A DNA stretch of 64,000 nt. Source: Cesiribacter sp. SM1 (lineage in GTDB: Bacteria > Bacteroidota > Bacteroidia > Cytophagales > Cyclobacteriaceae). Of the stretch, positions 18,551-28,631 are shown one piece after another (position 1 is the first letter of the stretch; the number at the start of each line of letters is the position of its first letter). The notes beneath the pieces are model-generated. The model saw only the letters and a program-made list of their open reading frames with translations. It was not told the origin of the DNA and searched no databases. The stretch covers positions 186,001 to 250,000 of the forward strand of contig NZ_JAHXBU010000090.1 of NCBI RefSeq assembly GCF_020178975.1, read 5' to 3'. The translations under genes were made by a program, and so were the position numbers.

Positions 18551-19018
18551 ATGAATTATAAGCTCGATCAGATCGACCGCAAGATTCTGGAGATTCTACA
18601 AAATAACGCGAAGATCACCAATGCACAGCTTTCTAAGGAAGTAGGGCTATCGCCGGCACCAACGCTGGAACGGGTAAAAAAGCTGGAGCAGACAGGCATC
18701 ATTGAAAGCTACCATGCGAAACTGGACCCCGCAAAAATAGGCTTAGGCGTTTCTACCTTTGTGCATGTAGGCCTTAAAGGTCACAATAAGGAAAATATTG
18801 AGGTGTTTCTTTCTGCCATCCGGGGCATCGACGAAATTATCGAATGTCACCACGTAACCGGCACCGGCGATTTTATCCTACGTGTGATTGCCAAAGACAT
18901 TACCTCTTACCAGCGCCTGATGCTGGAAAAGGTAAGTGAAATTCCGGTGGTGGATAACCTGCAATCGATGGTGATCCTCTCTACCTTCAAGGAAAAGAAA
19001 AGCATGCCCCTCCCATAG
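18551..19018 (+). CDS. Lrp/AsnC family transcriptional regulator
   Basis: 155 residues from ATG 18551; a GTG at 18530 would add seven residues and overlap the promoter. The N-terminal winged HTH is typical (LDQIDRKILEILQNNA, then LSKEVGLSPAPTLERVKKLE), followed by the RAM/ACT-like effector and oligomerisation domain (HHVTGTGDFILRV). Lrp/AsnC proteins bind DNA as oligomers and respond to amino acids. The gene stands alone between the glycan locus and a phosphoribosyltransferase; a terminator follows directly, so it is probably monocistronic. Confidence 0.93.
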   Translation: MNYKLDQIDRKILEILQNNAKITNAQLSKEVGLSPAPTLERVKKLEQTGIIESYHAKLDPAKIGLGVSTFVHVGLKGHNKENIEVFLSAIRGIDEIIECHHVTGTGDFILRVIAKDITSYQRLMLEKVSEIPVVDNLQSMVILSTFKEKKSMPLP

Positions 19019-19039
19019 GGTCTGCGAAATCTAGAACAG

Positions 19040-19070
19040 AAGTCTTTGCTTTACGGTAAAGACTTTTTTT
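19040..19070 (+). terminator. Intrinsic terminator of the Lrp/AsnC gene
   Basis: An 8-bp stem, AAGTCTTT (19040-19047) with AAAGACTT (19058-19065), has a 10-nt loop and is followed by a run of T to 19070. It lies 22 nt after the Lrp/AsnC stop. Confidence 0.8.
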
Positions 19071-19258
19071 ATTTGAGGAAGGGTAGGGCAGGTATATGGT
19101 ATCTGGTATAGCGTATATGGACAAAGGCAAATTAGCAGCCGCTGAAAATGGTCAGTGGTGGCGGTTGAGGAACATGTGCCCAAGGTTGAAGCCCTGGGCT
19201 AAGCACGAGCAGCAACATCATGTCACTAAAAAACTTTGTCCGAAGCCAGGCATAGTTA

Positions 19259-19280
19259 GCCCCGGGCTTTAGTCCGGGTT
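19259..19280. repeat. GC-rich interrupted palindrome, REP-like
   Basis: CCCGG (19261-19265) pairs with CCGGG (19274-19278) around a GCTTTAGT centre. A related GCCCTGGGCTAAGC sequence lies at about 19191-19204. Both look like the short interspersed hairpins found between genes in many Bacteroidota, but copy number cannot be measured from this window. Confidence 0.4.
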
Positions 19281-19355
19281 CCGCTCAAGCCCAACCTGAC
19301 CCTAATGAGCCGCAACGGCGGTCCGTCACATTAATAAAATAGCACATTAACACCC

Positions 19356-19850
19356 ATGTCCCTAATACTCCAGGAAGCGCAAATTCGGCAGAAGGTTCGC
19401 AGAATTGCTTTTGAGATTTACGAGAATAATTTCGAGGAGCAGGAGCTCTGGCTGGCCGGTATAGAAGGGCAGGGCTGGAATTTTGCCCAGATGCTGCAGG
19501 AGGTGCTCCGGCAGATCAGTCCGCTAGAGGTGTCGCTTATGCGCATTGAGTTGAATAAGTTTACACCCTCTCAGACCGAGGTGCTGCTGCATGATGCTCC
19601 TGAATCGTTCGCAAATAAAACGGTGATCCTCACCGACGATGTGCTCAACACCGGTCGCACCCTTGCCTACAGCCTGAAGCCATTCCTGCAGCAGCCGGTC
19701 CGCAAGCTGGAGATTGCCGTGCTGGTAAACAGGAGCCACACTACCTTTCCGGTGCAGGCCAAGTACACTGGTTACGAGCTGGCCACTACACTTTCCGATC
19801 ATATAGAGGTGCAGCTGTCGGCCGAAAAGATGGCCGTTTACCTGCAATAG
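19356..19850 (+). CDS. Phosphoribosyltransferase family protein (PyrR-like)
   Basis: 164 residues of the type I phosphoribosyltransferase fold. The PRPP-binding loop is VILTDDVLNTGRTL at residues 90-103, and a WLAGIEGQG segment near 32 corresponds to the pyrophosphate loop region. Size and pattern resemble PyrR/uracil or purine phosphoribosyltransferase-like proteins of Bacteroidota. There is no pyrimidine operon next to it, so whether it is a regulator or a salvage enzyme is unclear. It appears to be a single-gene unit with a terminator-like hairpin about 140 nt downstream. Confidence 0.82.
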   Translation: MSLILQEAQIRQKVRRIAFEIYENNFEEQELWLAGIEGQGWNFAQMLQEVLRQISPLEVSLMRIELNKFTPSQTEVLLHDAPESFANKTVILTDDVLNTGRTLAYSLKPFLQQPVRKLEIAVLVNRSHTTFPVQAKYTGYELATTLSDHIEVQLSAEKMAVYLQ

Positions 19851-20329
19851 CAGAATAAGGCACAGAATACGCTACTTTTGGCCAAAGCCTTGCATGCTTG
19901 TGCTGCATGAAGCAGCGCCTGCATCTGTAGTAATGGTTTAAGTAAGTGTGGGTAAATAGCTGTATATGAGTTATTAATTTAGTTATTGAGTGGGGTGCGG
20001 ATTTAGTTGCATCCCTTTCTTTATTTAAATAATACTAAACATTACATTGCAATATTGCTGCTGATATTCAATGTACACAGAATGGCATAAGCTGTATTTT
20101 TAAGCTGCAGAAATACTTACCGGGATGAATCATTGTGTGTAGCAGACAGACATGCTGTCTCTAAGGGGGTTTGATTGCCTTTGGAATGGCTTCATGGAGC
20201 CTGTATTTCTTAGGCTGTCTCCGAAATAAAGGGGCTGCCTCCGTGGACTGTCAGCCAAAAATAAAGTGGCTGCATTTCTGTTTGCGGCATAAGCATGACG
20301 GTGTGTACTGCATCATAAAGAGTTGAAAA
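19851..20329. other. Intergenic region before the histidine kinase
   Basis: 479 bp without a supportable gene. Apart from the hairpin at 19992-20028, I see only AT-rich sequence around 19960-20060 and no exact TAnnTTTG motif near the kinase start. Confidence 0.5.
19992..20028 (+). terminator. Probable terminator downstream of the phosphoribosyltransferase
   Basis: GGGGTGC (19992-19998) pairs with GCATCCC (20009-20015), one G-U pair, and is followed by TTTCTTTATTT. The distance of about 140 nt from the stop codon lowers confidence. Confidence 0.5.
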
Positions 20330-21403
20330 ATGGCTGAACAAGCATTTATGAAAAGTGAGCAAAGGCATGGAAACCTGTTCGATAATTCGCTGGTGGCCAT
20401 GCTGCGGGCTGATATTATCAGCGGGGAGATCCTGGAGGCAAATGGAAAAGCCTGGGAGCTGATTGGCCTGGCACCCGGCCCCGGGGTTTCGCTTACTGAC
20501 TTTTTCATAAATGATGATCAGCGTGTGCAGGTTTTAGCGCTGCTGCGCGATAACAGACTGGTCGAAAACTATGAAATAGAAGTACGCAGCAGTGATGAGC
20601 GTTCGCTCTGGATCTCCATGTCGGCCTGCTATTATCCTGTGGAGGGAATGATCGAATGTGTGCTCAGGGACATCACAGAAACCAAGCAGACCCTGCTGGA
20701 GCTTCAGAAGGTGAATTTTGAGCTTGATAACTTTGTATACCACGCCTCGCACGACCTTCGCTCCCCGCTTAGATCAATCCTGGGGCTGATTAACCTGCTG
20801 CGGATAGAAGACAATGAAAAAGCAAAGCAGAACTGCGTAGACATGATCGAGGGCAGCATTAAACGCCTCGACAACCTGGTGCAGGACCTCCTGAGCATGA
20901 GCCGCAATAACCGCGTGAATGATGCCCATGTAGAGGTTAACCTGATGAATGAGATCAATTACTCCTTTGCCAACTTTTACCACGTATCGGATACCAAAAA
21001 CCTGGAGATCGTTACTAAGGTGCGGCAGCCGGTAATTTTCAAATCTGATATTACACGCATCCGCATTATTTTAAATAACCTTATCTCCAATGCCATCAAA
21101 TACCGCAGCTATGAGCGGGAGCGCTCTTACATACACATCGATGTAGCGGTGAGTGAAGCAGAGGCGGTGTTTGTGGTAGATGATAACGGCGAGGGAATAC
21201 CTGCATCCAAGCAGGCAAATATATTCGATATGTTTGTGCGGGCATCTGAAAGCAGTGAAGGCTCGGGTTTGGGACTTTACATTGTTAAGAACGTGCTGGA
21301 GAAACTCAAAGGCACCATTACCATGGAGTCTGAAGAAAATGTGGGGACCCGCTTTACTGTTCGCTTACCCAATAATTTAATTGAAGAGCCTGTAATCGCC
21401 TAG
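20330..21403 (+). CDS. Soluble PAS-domain sensor histidine kinase
   Basis: 357 residues, no transmembrane segment. Residues about 15-118 form a PAS domain (LEANGKAWELIGLAPG and a C-terminal VLRDITETK linker). The HisKA H-box is FVYHASHDLRSPLRS with phospho-acceptor His141. The catalytic domain shows the N-box ILNNLISNAIKYR, G1 VDDNGEGIP and G2 GSGLGLYIVKN. It should autophosphorylate in response to a cytoplasmic signal sensed by the PAS domain. No response regulator is adjacent, so it is an orphan; its partner must be encoded elsewhere. Confidence 0.93.
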   Translation: MAEQAFMKSEQRHGNLFDNSLVAMLRADIISGEILEANGKAWELIGLAPGPGVSLTDFFINDDQRVQVLALLRDNRLVENYEIEVRSSDERSLWISMSACYYPVEGMIECVLRDITETKQTLLELQKVNFELDNFVYHASHDLRSPLRSILGLINLLRIEDNEKAKQNCVDMIEGSIKRLDNLVQDLLSMSRNNRVNDAHVEVNLMNEINYSFANFYHVSDTKNLEIVTKVRQPVIFKSDITRIRIILNNLISNAIKYRSYERERSYIHIDVAVSEAEAVFVVDDNGEGIPASKQANIFDMFVRASESSEGSGLGLYIVKNVLEKLKGTITMESEENVGTRFTVRLPNNLIEEPVIA

Positions 21404-21482
21404 CAAAGAAGCTTAGCGGAAGCTTTCTCAAAACTGCCCCGACTTTCCCTTCTTTCCTGAGCTGCGCTGTCTACAAAAGTGG

Positions 21483-21538
21483 GGCACTCCGGGGGAGCTT
21501 GCTGGCAATGAGCAGTAGATCTGAATTCACGGAGTGCC
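21483..21538. repeat. 9-bp inverted repeat between kinase and panB
   Basis: GGCACTCCG (21483-21491) and CGGAGTGCC (21530-21538) are perfect inverted copies 38 nt apart. There is no T-run, so it is not an obvious terminator; function unknown. Confidence 0.4.
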
Positions 21539-21618
21539 TTTGCGCAGCCGGTGATGATATCCGGATTGTGTGGGGGTAGTGTATGCTGTTTATCAAATAT
21601 CCTTATTGACAGTATCAA

Positions 21619-21663
21619 AAAAGCCGGATGTTTGGATTTACCAAAACCTCCGGCTTTATTTGT
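21619..21663 (+). terminator. Hairpin terminator immediately before panB
   Basis: AAAGCCGGA (21620-21628) pairs with TCCGGCTTT (21649-21657), with an inner TTTGG/CCAAA pairing, and is followed by ATTTGT. It probably ends transcription from the kinase. It also overlaps the predicted panB promoter. Confidence 0.65.
21631..21662 (+). promoter_or_regulatory. Predicted panB promoter inside the terminator hairpin
   Basis: TTTG (21631-21634), a 20-nt gap, then TTTATTTG (21655-21662), 7 of 8 to TAnnTTTG. The -33 box sits in the loop region of the preceding hairpin and the -7 box uses its T-tract. The predicted leader to the ATG at 21686 is under 20 nt. Confidence 0.5.
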
Positions 21664-21685
21664 GCAGCTTCAATATTTTTCAGCC

Positions 21686-22504
21686 ATGTCAGTACATAAA
21701 TCAAGCATCCGCAAAATTACCACCCACCAGCTGCAGGAAATGAAAAGCAGGGGAGAGAAGATCTCCATGCTCACTGCCTATGATTATTCCATGGCGCGTA
21801 TTCTCGATGCTGCCGGTACAGATGTGCTGCTGGTAGGCGATTCGGCCTCCAACGTAATGGCGGGTAACGATACCACCCTGCCCATTACCCTCGATCATAT
21901 GATCTGGCATGCCTGTGGCGTGGTAAAGGCAGTGCAGCGTGCGCTGGTGGTGGTAGATATACCTTTCGGTAGTTACCAGGCCAACAGCACAGAGGCCCTG
22001 AAGTCGGCCATCCGTATCATGAAGGAGAGCGGCGCCCATGCCATTAAAGTAGAGGGCGGCCGGGAAATACAGGAGTCGGTGATCCGCATCCTCAGTGCCG
22101 GGGTGCCGGTAATGGGACACCTGGGCCTTACCCCTCAATCGATCTACAAGTTTGGTACCTACAGTGTAAGGGCCAAGGAGCAGGCCGAGGCCGAGCGCCT
22201 GATAGAAGATGCCATTATGCTGGAAGAATGCGGATGTTTTGCGCTGGTGCTGGAAAAAATTCCTGCTGCACTTGCGCAATCGGTAGCACAAAAACTGAAA
22301 ATTCCGGTAATTGGCATTGGTGCCGGTGCCGGTGTAGATGGCCAGGTGCTGGTGGTGCACGATATGCTGGGCATTACCCAGGATTTTAAGCCCAGGTTTC
22401 TGCGCCAGTATGCCGATCTGAACACCATCATCAATGATGCAGTTGTACGCTATATCAACGATGTTAAATCAAAAAGCTTTCCCAGCGAAGAAGAGAGCTA
22501 CTAG
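21686..22504 (+). CDS. panB: 3-methyl-2-oxobutanoate hydroxymethyltransferase
   Basis: 272 residues; makes ketopantoate from 2-oxoisovalerate and methylene-tetrahydrofolate, the first committed step of pantothenate/CoA synthesis. The ATG at 21686 fits the family N-terminus ([15 protein letters not shown]); the reading frame extends upstream but without homology. Key residues visible: the metal-binding aspartates in LVGDSAS (Asp52) and [10 protein letters not shown] (Asp91), and the substrate-site KVEGG near 121-125. VLEKIP near 190 is the conserved catalytic-glutamate region. No other pan gene is adjacent. Confidence 0.97.
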   Translation: MSVHKSSIRKITTHQLQEMKSRGEKISMLTAYDYSMARILDAAGTDVLLVGDSASNVMAGNDTTLPITLDHMIWHACGVVKAVQRALVVVDIPFGSYQANSTEALKSAIRIMKESGAHAIKVEGGREIQESVIRILSAGVPVMGHLGLTPQSIYKFGTYSVRAKEQAEAERLIEDAIMLEECGCFALVLEKIPAALAQSVAQKLKIPVIGIGAGAGVDGQVLVVHDMLGITQDFKPRFLRQYADLNTIINDAVVRYINDVKSKSFPSEEESY

Positions 22505-22642
22505 GGGAGTGAGTGGCCGCCGCTTAGGTGAGTGAGTCGCTGCTGCTGAATAGACCATATGGGGCGGCGCCGTTCATTTTTAACGCGGCGGTAGCGGCTG
22601 GACAGAAAGACAAATAACAGATAGAATTTTTTTATAGAATAG

Positions 22643-24931
<2,289 letters not shown>

Positions 24932-24990
24932 AGGATAATGCTTGAACGATAGAGTTTGATTTATCAAGATTTATCTTAGGCGATGCAAAT

Positions 24991-25027
24991 AAAACTGCTC
25001 TGAATTAATGTTCAGAGCAGTTTTTAT
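24991..25027 (+). terminator. Intrinsic terminator of icd
   Basis: AAAACTGCTCTGAA (24991-25004) pairs with TTCAGAGCAGTTTT (25011-25024) around a 6-nt loop and runs into TTTTTATTT. About 60 nt after the icd stop. Confidence 0.88.
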
Positions 25028-25315
25028 TTGCTACAGGCTTCTCTTTTCGAGCATAGCGAAACAACCTGGTTTCTGTACCGAAAGACGCTGGATTGCCCCG
25101 GGGTGGCCCCCGCTTCGACGGTTCAATTCGCTACGTTTTCAAATGAAGATACTGCAGCATTAAAGCAGGTCTGGAATCTAGTCCATCAAACTTCTCTATT
25201 GAAATCATCAATATTATGATCATCTGGGGCTGATTAATTTTCCAGCTTAATATGTGTTAAAGATGAAAGCTGCTGATAATCTGTTTGTTATCATCTTCTG
25301 GAGTCAGGTACAAGC

Positions 25316-25411
25316 CGTCATTCCCCTGAAGAGGGAGATCTGTTTGCTTTTACAGGCGAAATCACCATTCCTGTTTTTAGCTAACGGATCCCCGCCTGCG
25401 CGGGGATGACG
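25316..25411. repeat. 96-bp REP/MITE-like element with inverted ends
   Basis: CGTCATTCCC (25316-25325) and GGGGATGACG (25402-25411) are inverted ends with one mismatch. Inside the right end is a perfect palindrome, ATCCCCGC (25388-25395) and GCGGGGAT (25400-25407). The GTCATTCCCGC/GCGGGGATGAC pattern resembles interspersed repeats in many bacteria. Single copy in this window. Confidence 0.5.
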
Positions 25412-25467
25412 ATCAGGGAGTAATTGACACTGATGCGAACCCTTAACTCACGAGAGTTTAATAACTG

Positions 25468-26088
25468 ATGTTTAAACGTATACCAATGCTTATCAACAAA
25501 ATACCAATCATTCTGCTAATAACCACCATCATTGCCTGCACCTCGCGGGAGCAGGCAGCGGAAGTAAAGACAAACCCTGAACCTGATTCTACTACTGCGA
25601 CAACAATGCCGGATAATGCATTGGCCCAGAACAGGCAGGACACACTCATGATTGAAGGCATGCCGGAGCCGGTAAGCCTGAATCTCTACCGTTCTCCGCA
25701 AAGCTGGCCGCTGCAATTCCACACTTATTTACCCCCGGGAATGGAAGCAGAAACCACCAGTTCCGGTGAGGGAAATGCTGTGCAGTTCAGCTTCAACGAG
25801 GCGCGCATAAATTTCTTCACCTTTCCCGAAGGCATCAGCCGTTCTGAAGCGCAGAAGCAGGCCTATAATGCCCTGGGCTCCAGATCAGTAACGCCCTGTG
25901 ATAATGAATGGGAATGGCAGTGGGGCTGCTACTACAGTGGCAGCAATCCGGAACAGGTAAATCAAATACTCATGGGCGAGCATGAGGGCCGCTACTTCTA
26001 TTACCTCATCCGCTACCCTGCAGCATATGGCGACGGTTTCGGCCCCCGCTACAGGATGTTGCTGGAGCACTGGCGGTGGGAGGAGTGA
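25468..26088 (+). CDS. Hypothetical lipoprotein
   Basis: 206 residues of unrecognised family. The N-terminus is a lipoprotein signal: a short basic stretch, a hydrophobic segment (IPIILLITTIIA) and Cys24 as the lipidation site. A low-complexity, Thr/Glu-rich linker follows to about residue 60, then a globular region with WEWQWGCYYSG near 150 and several aromatic residues. It is probably anchored to the outer or inner membrane facing the periplasm. It lies 35 nt before nuoA, but a -7 motif at 26099 suggests nuoA has its own promoter. An alternative start is the ATG at 25486. Confidence 0.75.
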   Translation: MFKRIPMLINKIPIILLITTIIACTSREQAAEVKTNPEPDSTTATTMPDNALAQNRQDTLMIEGMPEPVSLNLYRSPQSWPLQFHTYLPPGMEAETTSSGEGNAVQFSFNEARINFFTFPEGISRSEAQKQAYNALGSRSVTPCDNEWEWQWGCYYSGSNPEQVNQILMGEHEGRYFYYLIRYPAAYGDGFGPRYRMLLEHWRWEE

Positions 26089-26098
26089 GAAAAATCCC

Positions 26099-26106
26099 TA
26101 TCTTTG
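26099..26106 (+). promoter_or_regulatory. Candidate -7 box of nuoA
   Basis: TATCTTTG is an exact match to TAnnTTTG, 17 nt before the TTG start of nuoA. No TTTG -33 box is found at the expected distance. Confidence 0.4.
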
Positions 26107-26123
26107 AATAAAACAGATCCCCG

Positions 26124-26636
26124 TTGCTGAATCCTGCTGTATCATCATTTGGTGAAATTCTGCTGTACCTGATCGGTGGAATTGTGTTCGTGGCCGGTGC
26201 CCTGCTTACGGCCTGGATTATTCGTCCCAGCCGCCCTAATGTGGAGAAGCTGGCAACCTATGAATCTGGCGAAGAACCGGTGGGAAGTGCATGGGGGCAG
26301 TTTAATGTGCGGTTTTACATCGTTGCCCTGGTTTTTATCCTGTTTGATGTGGAACTGGTATTCCTGTTTCCCTGGGCAACTGTTTTCGGTAAGAAAGCGC
26401 TGATCGATGCCACCGATGGCATGTGGGGCTGGTTTGCTTTTGTAGAAATGACGATTTTTGTTGCCATCCTTGGCCTTGGTTTAGCATGGGCCTGGGCTAA
26501 GGGGCTGCTGGACTGGGTTAAACCGGAGCCTGTTGTAAAGCAGCAGGGTTCACCAGTGCCACCAGGCCTGTATGAGCAGATCAACAGAACAGTAGCTGCT
26601 GCTGCCAGGGCAGAGCAACGTAAGCAGAAGGAGTAG
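26124..26636 (+). CDS. nuoA: NADH-quinone oxidoreductase subunit A
   Basis: 170 residues with three transmembrane segments (about 10-32, 65-88 and 100-125). The conserved loop [22 protein letters not shown] and the second helix [14 protein letters not shown] are diagnostic of NuoA, the small membrane subunit at the junction of the peripheral and membrane arms of complex I. No ATG is available near the N-terminus, so the start is the TTG at 26124. The C-terminus is longer than in E. coli, with a charged Ala/Gln-rich tail. nuoB follows after 5 nt. Confidence 0.93.
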   Translation: MLNPAVSSFGEILLYLIGGIVFVAGALLTAWIIRPSRPNVEKLATYESGEEPVGSAWGQFNVRFYIVALVFILFDVELVFLFPWATVFGKKALIDATDGMWGWFAFVEMTIFVAILGLGLAWAWAKGLLDWVKPEPVVKQQGSPVPPGLYEQINRTVAAAARAEQRKQKE

Positions 26637-26641
26637 CATTT

Positions 26642-27172
26642 ATGGGATTACTGGATCAGAAATTCGGGCAGGGTGGTGTGCTGGTCAGTCATGTAGACGA
26701 CCTGGTGAATTGGGCAAGGCTTAGCAGCTTATGGCCCATGGGCTTTGGCATTGCCTGCTGTGCCATAGAAATGATGGGGGCTTTTGCCTCGGGCTATGAT
26801 CTTGACAGGATAGGGGTGTTTCCGCGCCCCAGCCCCCGGCAAAGCGATGTGATGATTGTTGCCGGTACAGTTACCTTTAAAATGGCAGATCGCCTGCGCC
26901 GGCTCTATGAGCAGATGCCAGAGCCGCGCTACGTAATTTCAATGGGCAGCTGCGCCAACTGCGGCGGCCCCTACTGGCAGTGGGGGTATCATGTGGTAAA
27001 AGGGGTAGACAGGATTGTGCCCGTAGATGTGTATGTGCCCGGATGCCCGCCCCGCCCCGAAACCCTGATCGGTGGCATTTTAAAGCTGCAGGAAAAGATC
27101 AGAAAAGAAACCCTCATGACACCCGAAGCGCTCGAGAAACTGATTGCCAGAAAGAAAGGAGCGGCCGTATGA
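26642..27172 (+). CDS. nuoB: NADH-quinone oxidoreductase subunit B
   Basis: 176 residues. The ligands of the terminal iron-sulfur cluster N2 are visible: adjacent Cys39-Cys40 in [10 protein letters not shown], Cys104 in GSCANCGG, and Cys135 in [10 protein letters not shown]. NuoB passes electrons from the peripheral arm to quinone. The C-terminal 25 residues are basic. The stop overlaps the nuoC start (ATGA), so translation is coupled. Confidence 0.97.
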   Translation: MGLLDQKFGQGGVLVSHVDDLVNWARLSSLWPMGFGIACCAIEMMGAFASGYDLDRIGVFPRPSPRQSDVMIVAGTVTFKMADRLRRLYEQMPEPRYVISMGSCANCGGPYWQWGYHVVKGVDRIVPVDVYVPGCPPRPETLIGGILKLQEKIRKETLMTPEALEKLIARKKGAAV

Positions 27173-27720
27173 GCGCACCCGCATCTTTCACAACACTCGT
27201 GGCGCTGCTTCAGGATAAGTTTGGCACCGGTATAGTGCTCGGTACCGATGAAGCCGGTATGCCACCTGCAGTGCTGATTGCTCCAGATGCCATTGCTGAT
27301 GTGTGCCGTTTTTTGTATGAAGGGGAGCAAACCTACTTCGACCTGCTTAGCTGTATTACGGGGCTCGATAACGGACCGGAAGCAGCCAGCATGGAGGTGG
27401 TCTATAACCTCTATTCTATCCCTTACAACCAGCACCTGATGCTAAAGGTAGTGCTGCCCCGGAATTTGCCCGGACAGTCGCTGCCGGTAGTGCCCAGCGT
27501 AAGCAGCATCTGGCGCACCGCCGACTGGCACGAGCGTGAGGTTTTTGACCTGGTGGGCATCCATTTTACAGGACATCCCGATCTGCGCCGGATTTTACTG
27601 CCCGATGACTGGGAGGGCCACCCCCTGCGCAAGGACTACCGGGAGCAGGAGTACTACCACGGCATCTGGGTGCGCTACGGACAGGAGCGGCTGGAGGATG
27701 AGTCCGGAAAACATCAATAG
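27169..27720 (+). CDS. nuoC: NADH-quinone oxidoreductase subunit C
   Basis: 183 residues from ATG 27169, which overlaps the nuoB stop by 4 nt; the open frame extends far upstream inside nuoB but has no homology there. The 30-kDa subunit signature is present: [20 protein letters not shown] (in two parts near 110-128), [22 protein letters not shown]. It belongs to the peripheral arm. In many bacteria nuoD follows at once; here 911 bp intervene. Confidence 0.96.
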   Translation: MSAPASFTTLVALLQDKFGTGIVLGTDEAGMPPAVLIAPDAIADVCRFLYEGEQTYFDLLSCITGLDNGPEAASMEVVYNLYSIPYNQHLMLKVVLPRNLPGQSLPVVPSVSSIWRTADWHEREVFDLVGIHFTGHPDLRRILLPDDWEGHPLRKDYREQEYYHGIWVRYGQERLEDESGKHQ

Positions 27721-28062
27721 GTTTTGGGTTCTGCTCCATTAAAAAGATCTCCAAATCAGCCCATGATTGCCGGAAGTAAGAAATTTGCCTGGAGCGCTAA
27801 CTTCAATTTTGCATTTTCAGAATTTTATACTGCCATACTGAGGTGTTGGCAGCAGTACAGTTGGAACATTTCTGCCTGCGCATCTAACGCTATAGATCAG
27901 CAGCAGCAGGAGCAGCTGTAAGATTTGTTAATCCTCATGTATTAAAAAGCGGTTAAAAATAGCTTTATCAGGTTTAATTACATCTTTCTTCTTCACAGTC
28001 AAAGACTTGTTAAATTTCGGATAGTAAGAGTATAAAGGTTTACTCTGCTAAATGGCTGAATT
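27721..28062. other. Non-coding stretch after nuoC
   Basis: 342 bp with no supportable gene. A 65-codon frame at 27724-27921 lacks any recognisable pattern. A TAAATTTC (28011-28018), 7 of 8 to the -7 consensus, could serve the zinc-ribbon gene. Confidence 0.5.
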
Positions 28063-28404
28063 ATGATGCTGTACGGAATTGAAGCAACTTCTCTTGGAAT
28101 GTATCAGGCGGAGCAGCTGTGCTGCTCGAAGTGTGGTGGCGTGAATTCAGTGAAGATGAAAGTATTTGCCAAATACTTTCATGTTTCCCGGATTCCGAGT
28201 TTCCCGCTGGGAAAAATAGGTGTAGCGGTATGTCAGAACTGTAATCATTCTGTAGATAACCAGGGATTCAGTCACCTGCAACAGTACCAGCTGGCCTTCA
28301 GGCAGATTGAAAAGAAAACAACAATCCCTTACTGGTCATGCGCGGGCATAGGTCTGCTCCTGATGCTGATGAGCCTGGTAGGGTATTCCCTGGCAGGCAT
28401 TTAG
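28063..28404 (+). CDS. Zinc-ribbon membrane protein
   Basis: 113 residues. CCSKCGG near 21-26 and CQNCNH near 60-65 form a Cys4 zinc ribbon, separated by KVFAKYFHVSRIPSFPLGK, a pattern of small Bacteroidota zinc-ribbon proteins. A single hydrophobic helix (about 92-112) at the C-terminus anchors it in a membrane. Function is unknown. It interrupts the nuoABC-nuoD order, and could use either of two adjacent ATG codons. Confidence 0.75.
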   Translation: MMLYGIEATSLGMYQAEQLCCSKCGGVNSVKMKVFAKYFHVSRIPSFPLGKIGVAVCQNCNHSVDNQGFSHLQQYQLAFRQIEKKTTIPYWSCAGIGLLLMLMSLVGYSLAGI

Positions 28405-28474
28405 AAAGGAGGCTCTTTAGCCTGTCATCAGCAGCCATTGCTGTGAAGCCAATGGGCTTCTGAGGAGCTACCAA

Positions 28475-28543
28475 CGCCAGTAGGCGGACGGAGGGCTGCT
28501 TGTTTGCTATTGCAGTTCAGGGCCTACCGCCCGCCTCCTGGCG
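28475..28543. repeat. Large imperfect inverted repeat between zinc-ribbon gene and nuoD
   Basis: CGCCAGTAGGCGGACGG (28475-28491) pairs with CCGCCCGCCTCCTGGCG (28527-28543), 15 of 17, with a 35-nt loop. No T-run follows. It resembles an interspersed intergenic hairpin more than a terminator. Confidence 0.55.
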
Positions 28544-28631
28544 GGTGGTCTGTTGCTCTACGCCTGCAGGCTTACATATAAGGCACAACAGGCTTTTATT
28601 GCTCGGGATCTTGTTTGTATCTTAGGGGCTT

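Larger units (their letters stand above)
19019..19355. other. Intergenic region with terminator and GC-rich palindrome
   Basis: 337 bp without a supportable gene. It holds the terminator at 19040-19070 and a GC-rich repeat-like patch around 19185-19280. No convincing promoter motif was seen before the phosphoribosyltransferase. Confidence 0.6.
24932..25467. other. Intergenic region with terminator and REP-like element
   Basis: 536 bp. It holds the icd terminator and the repeat-like element at 25316-25411. A 63-codon open frame at 25028-25219 has no recognisable features and I do not call it a gene. Confidence 0.6.

Noticed and set aside
18391-19355. A tRNA or riboswitch near the Lrp/AsnC gene
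   Set aside because: I found no cloverleaf or T-loop pattern; the palindromes there are simple hairpins.
21701-22360. 219-codon antisense frame inside panB, plus similar ones in icd (23381-23977) and the FAD oxidoreductase (41242-41943)
   Set aside because: All are fully contained in genes with clear functional motifs; composition is His/Arg/Pro-rich, typical of shadow frames.
25028-25219. 63-codon frame after the icd terminator
   Set aside because: No domain, no ribosome-binding or promoter signal, and it begins inside the terminator T-tract region.
27724-27921. 65-codon frame right after nuoC
   Set aside because: Composition is irregular, no homology is recognised, and the neighbouring real genes have clear family motifs.
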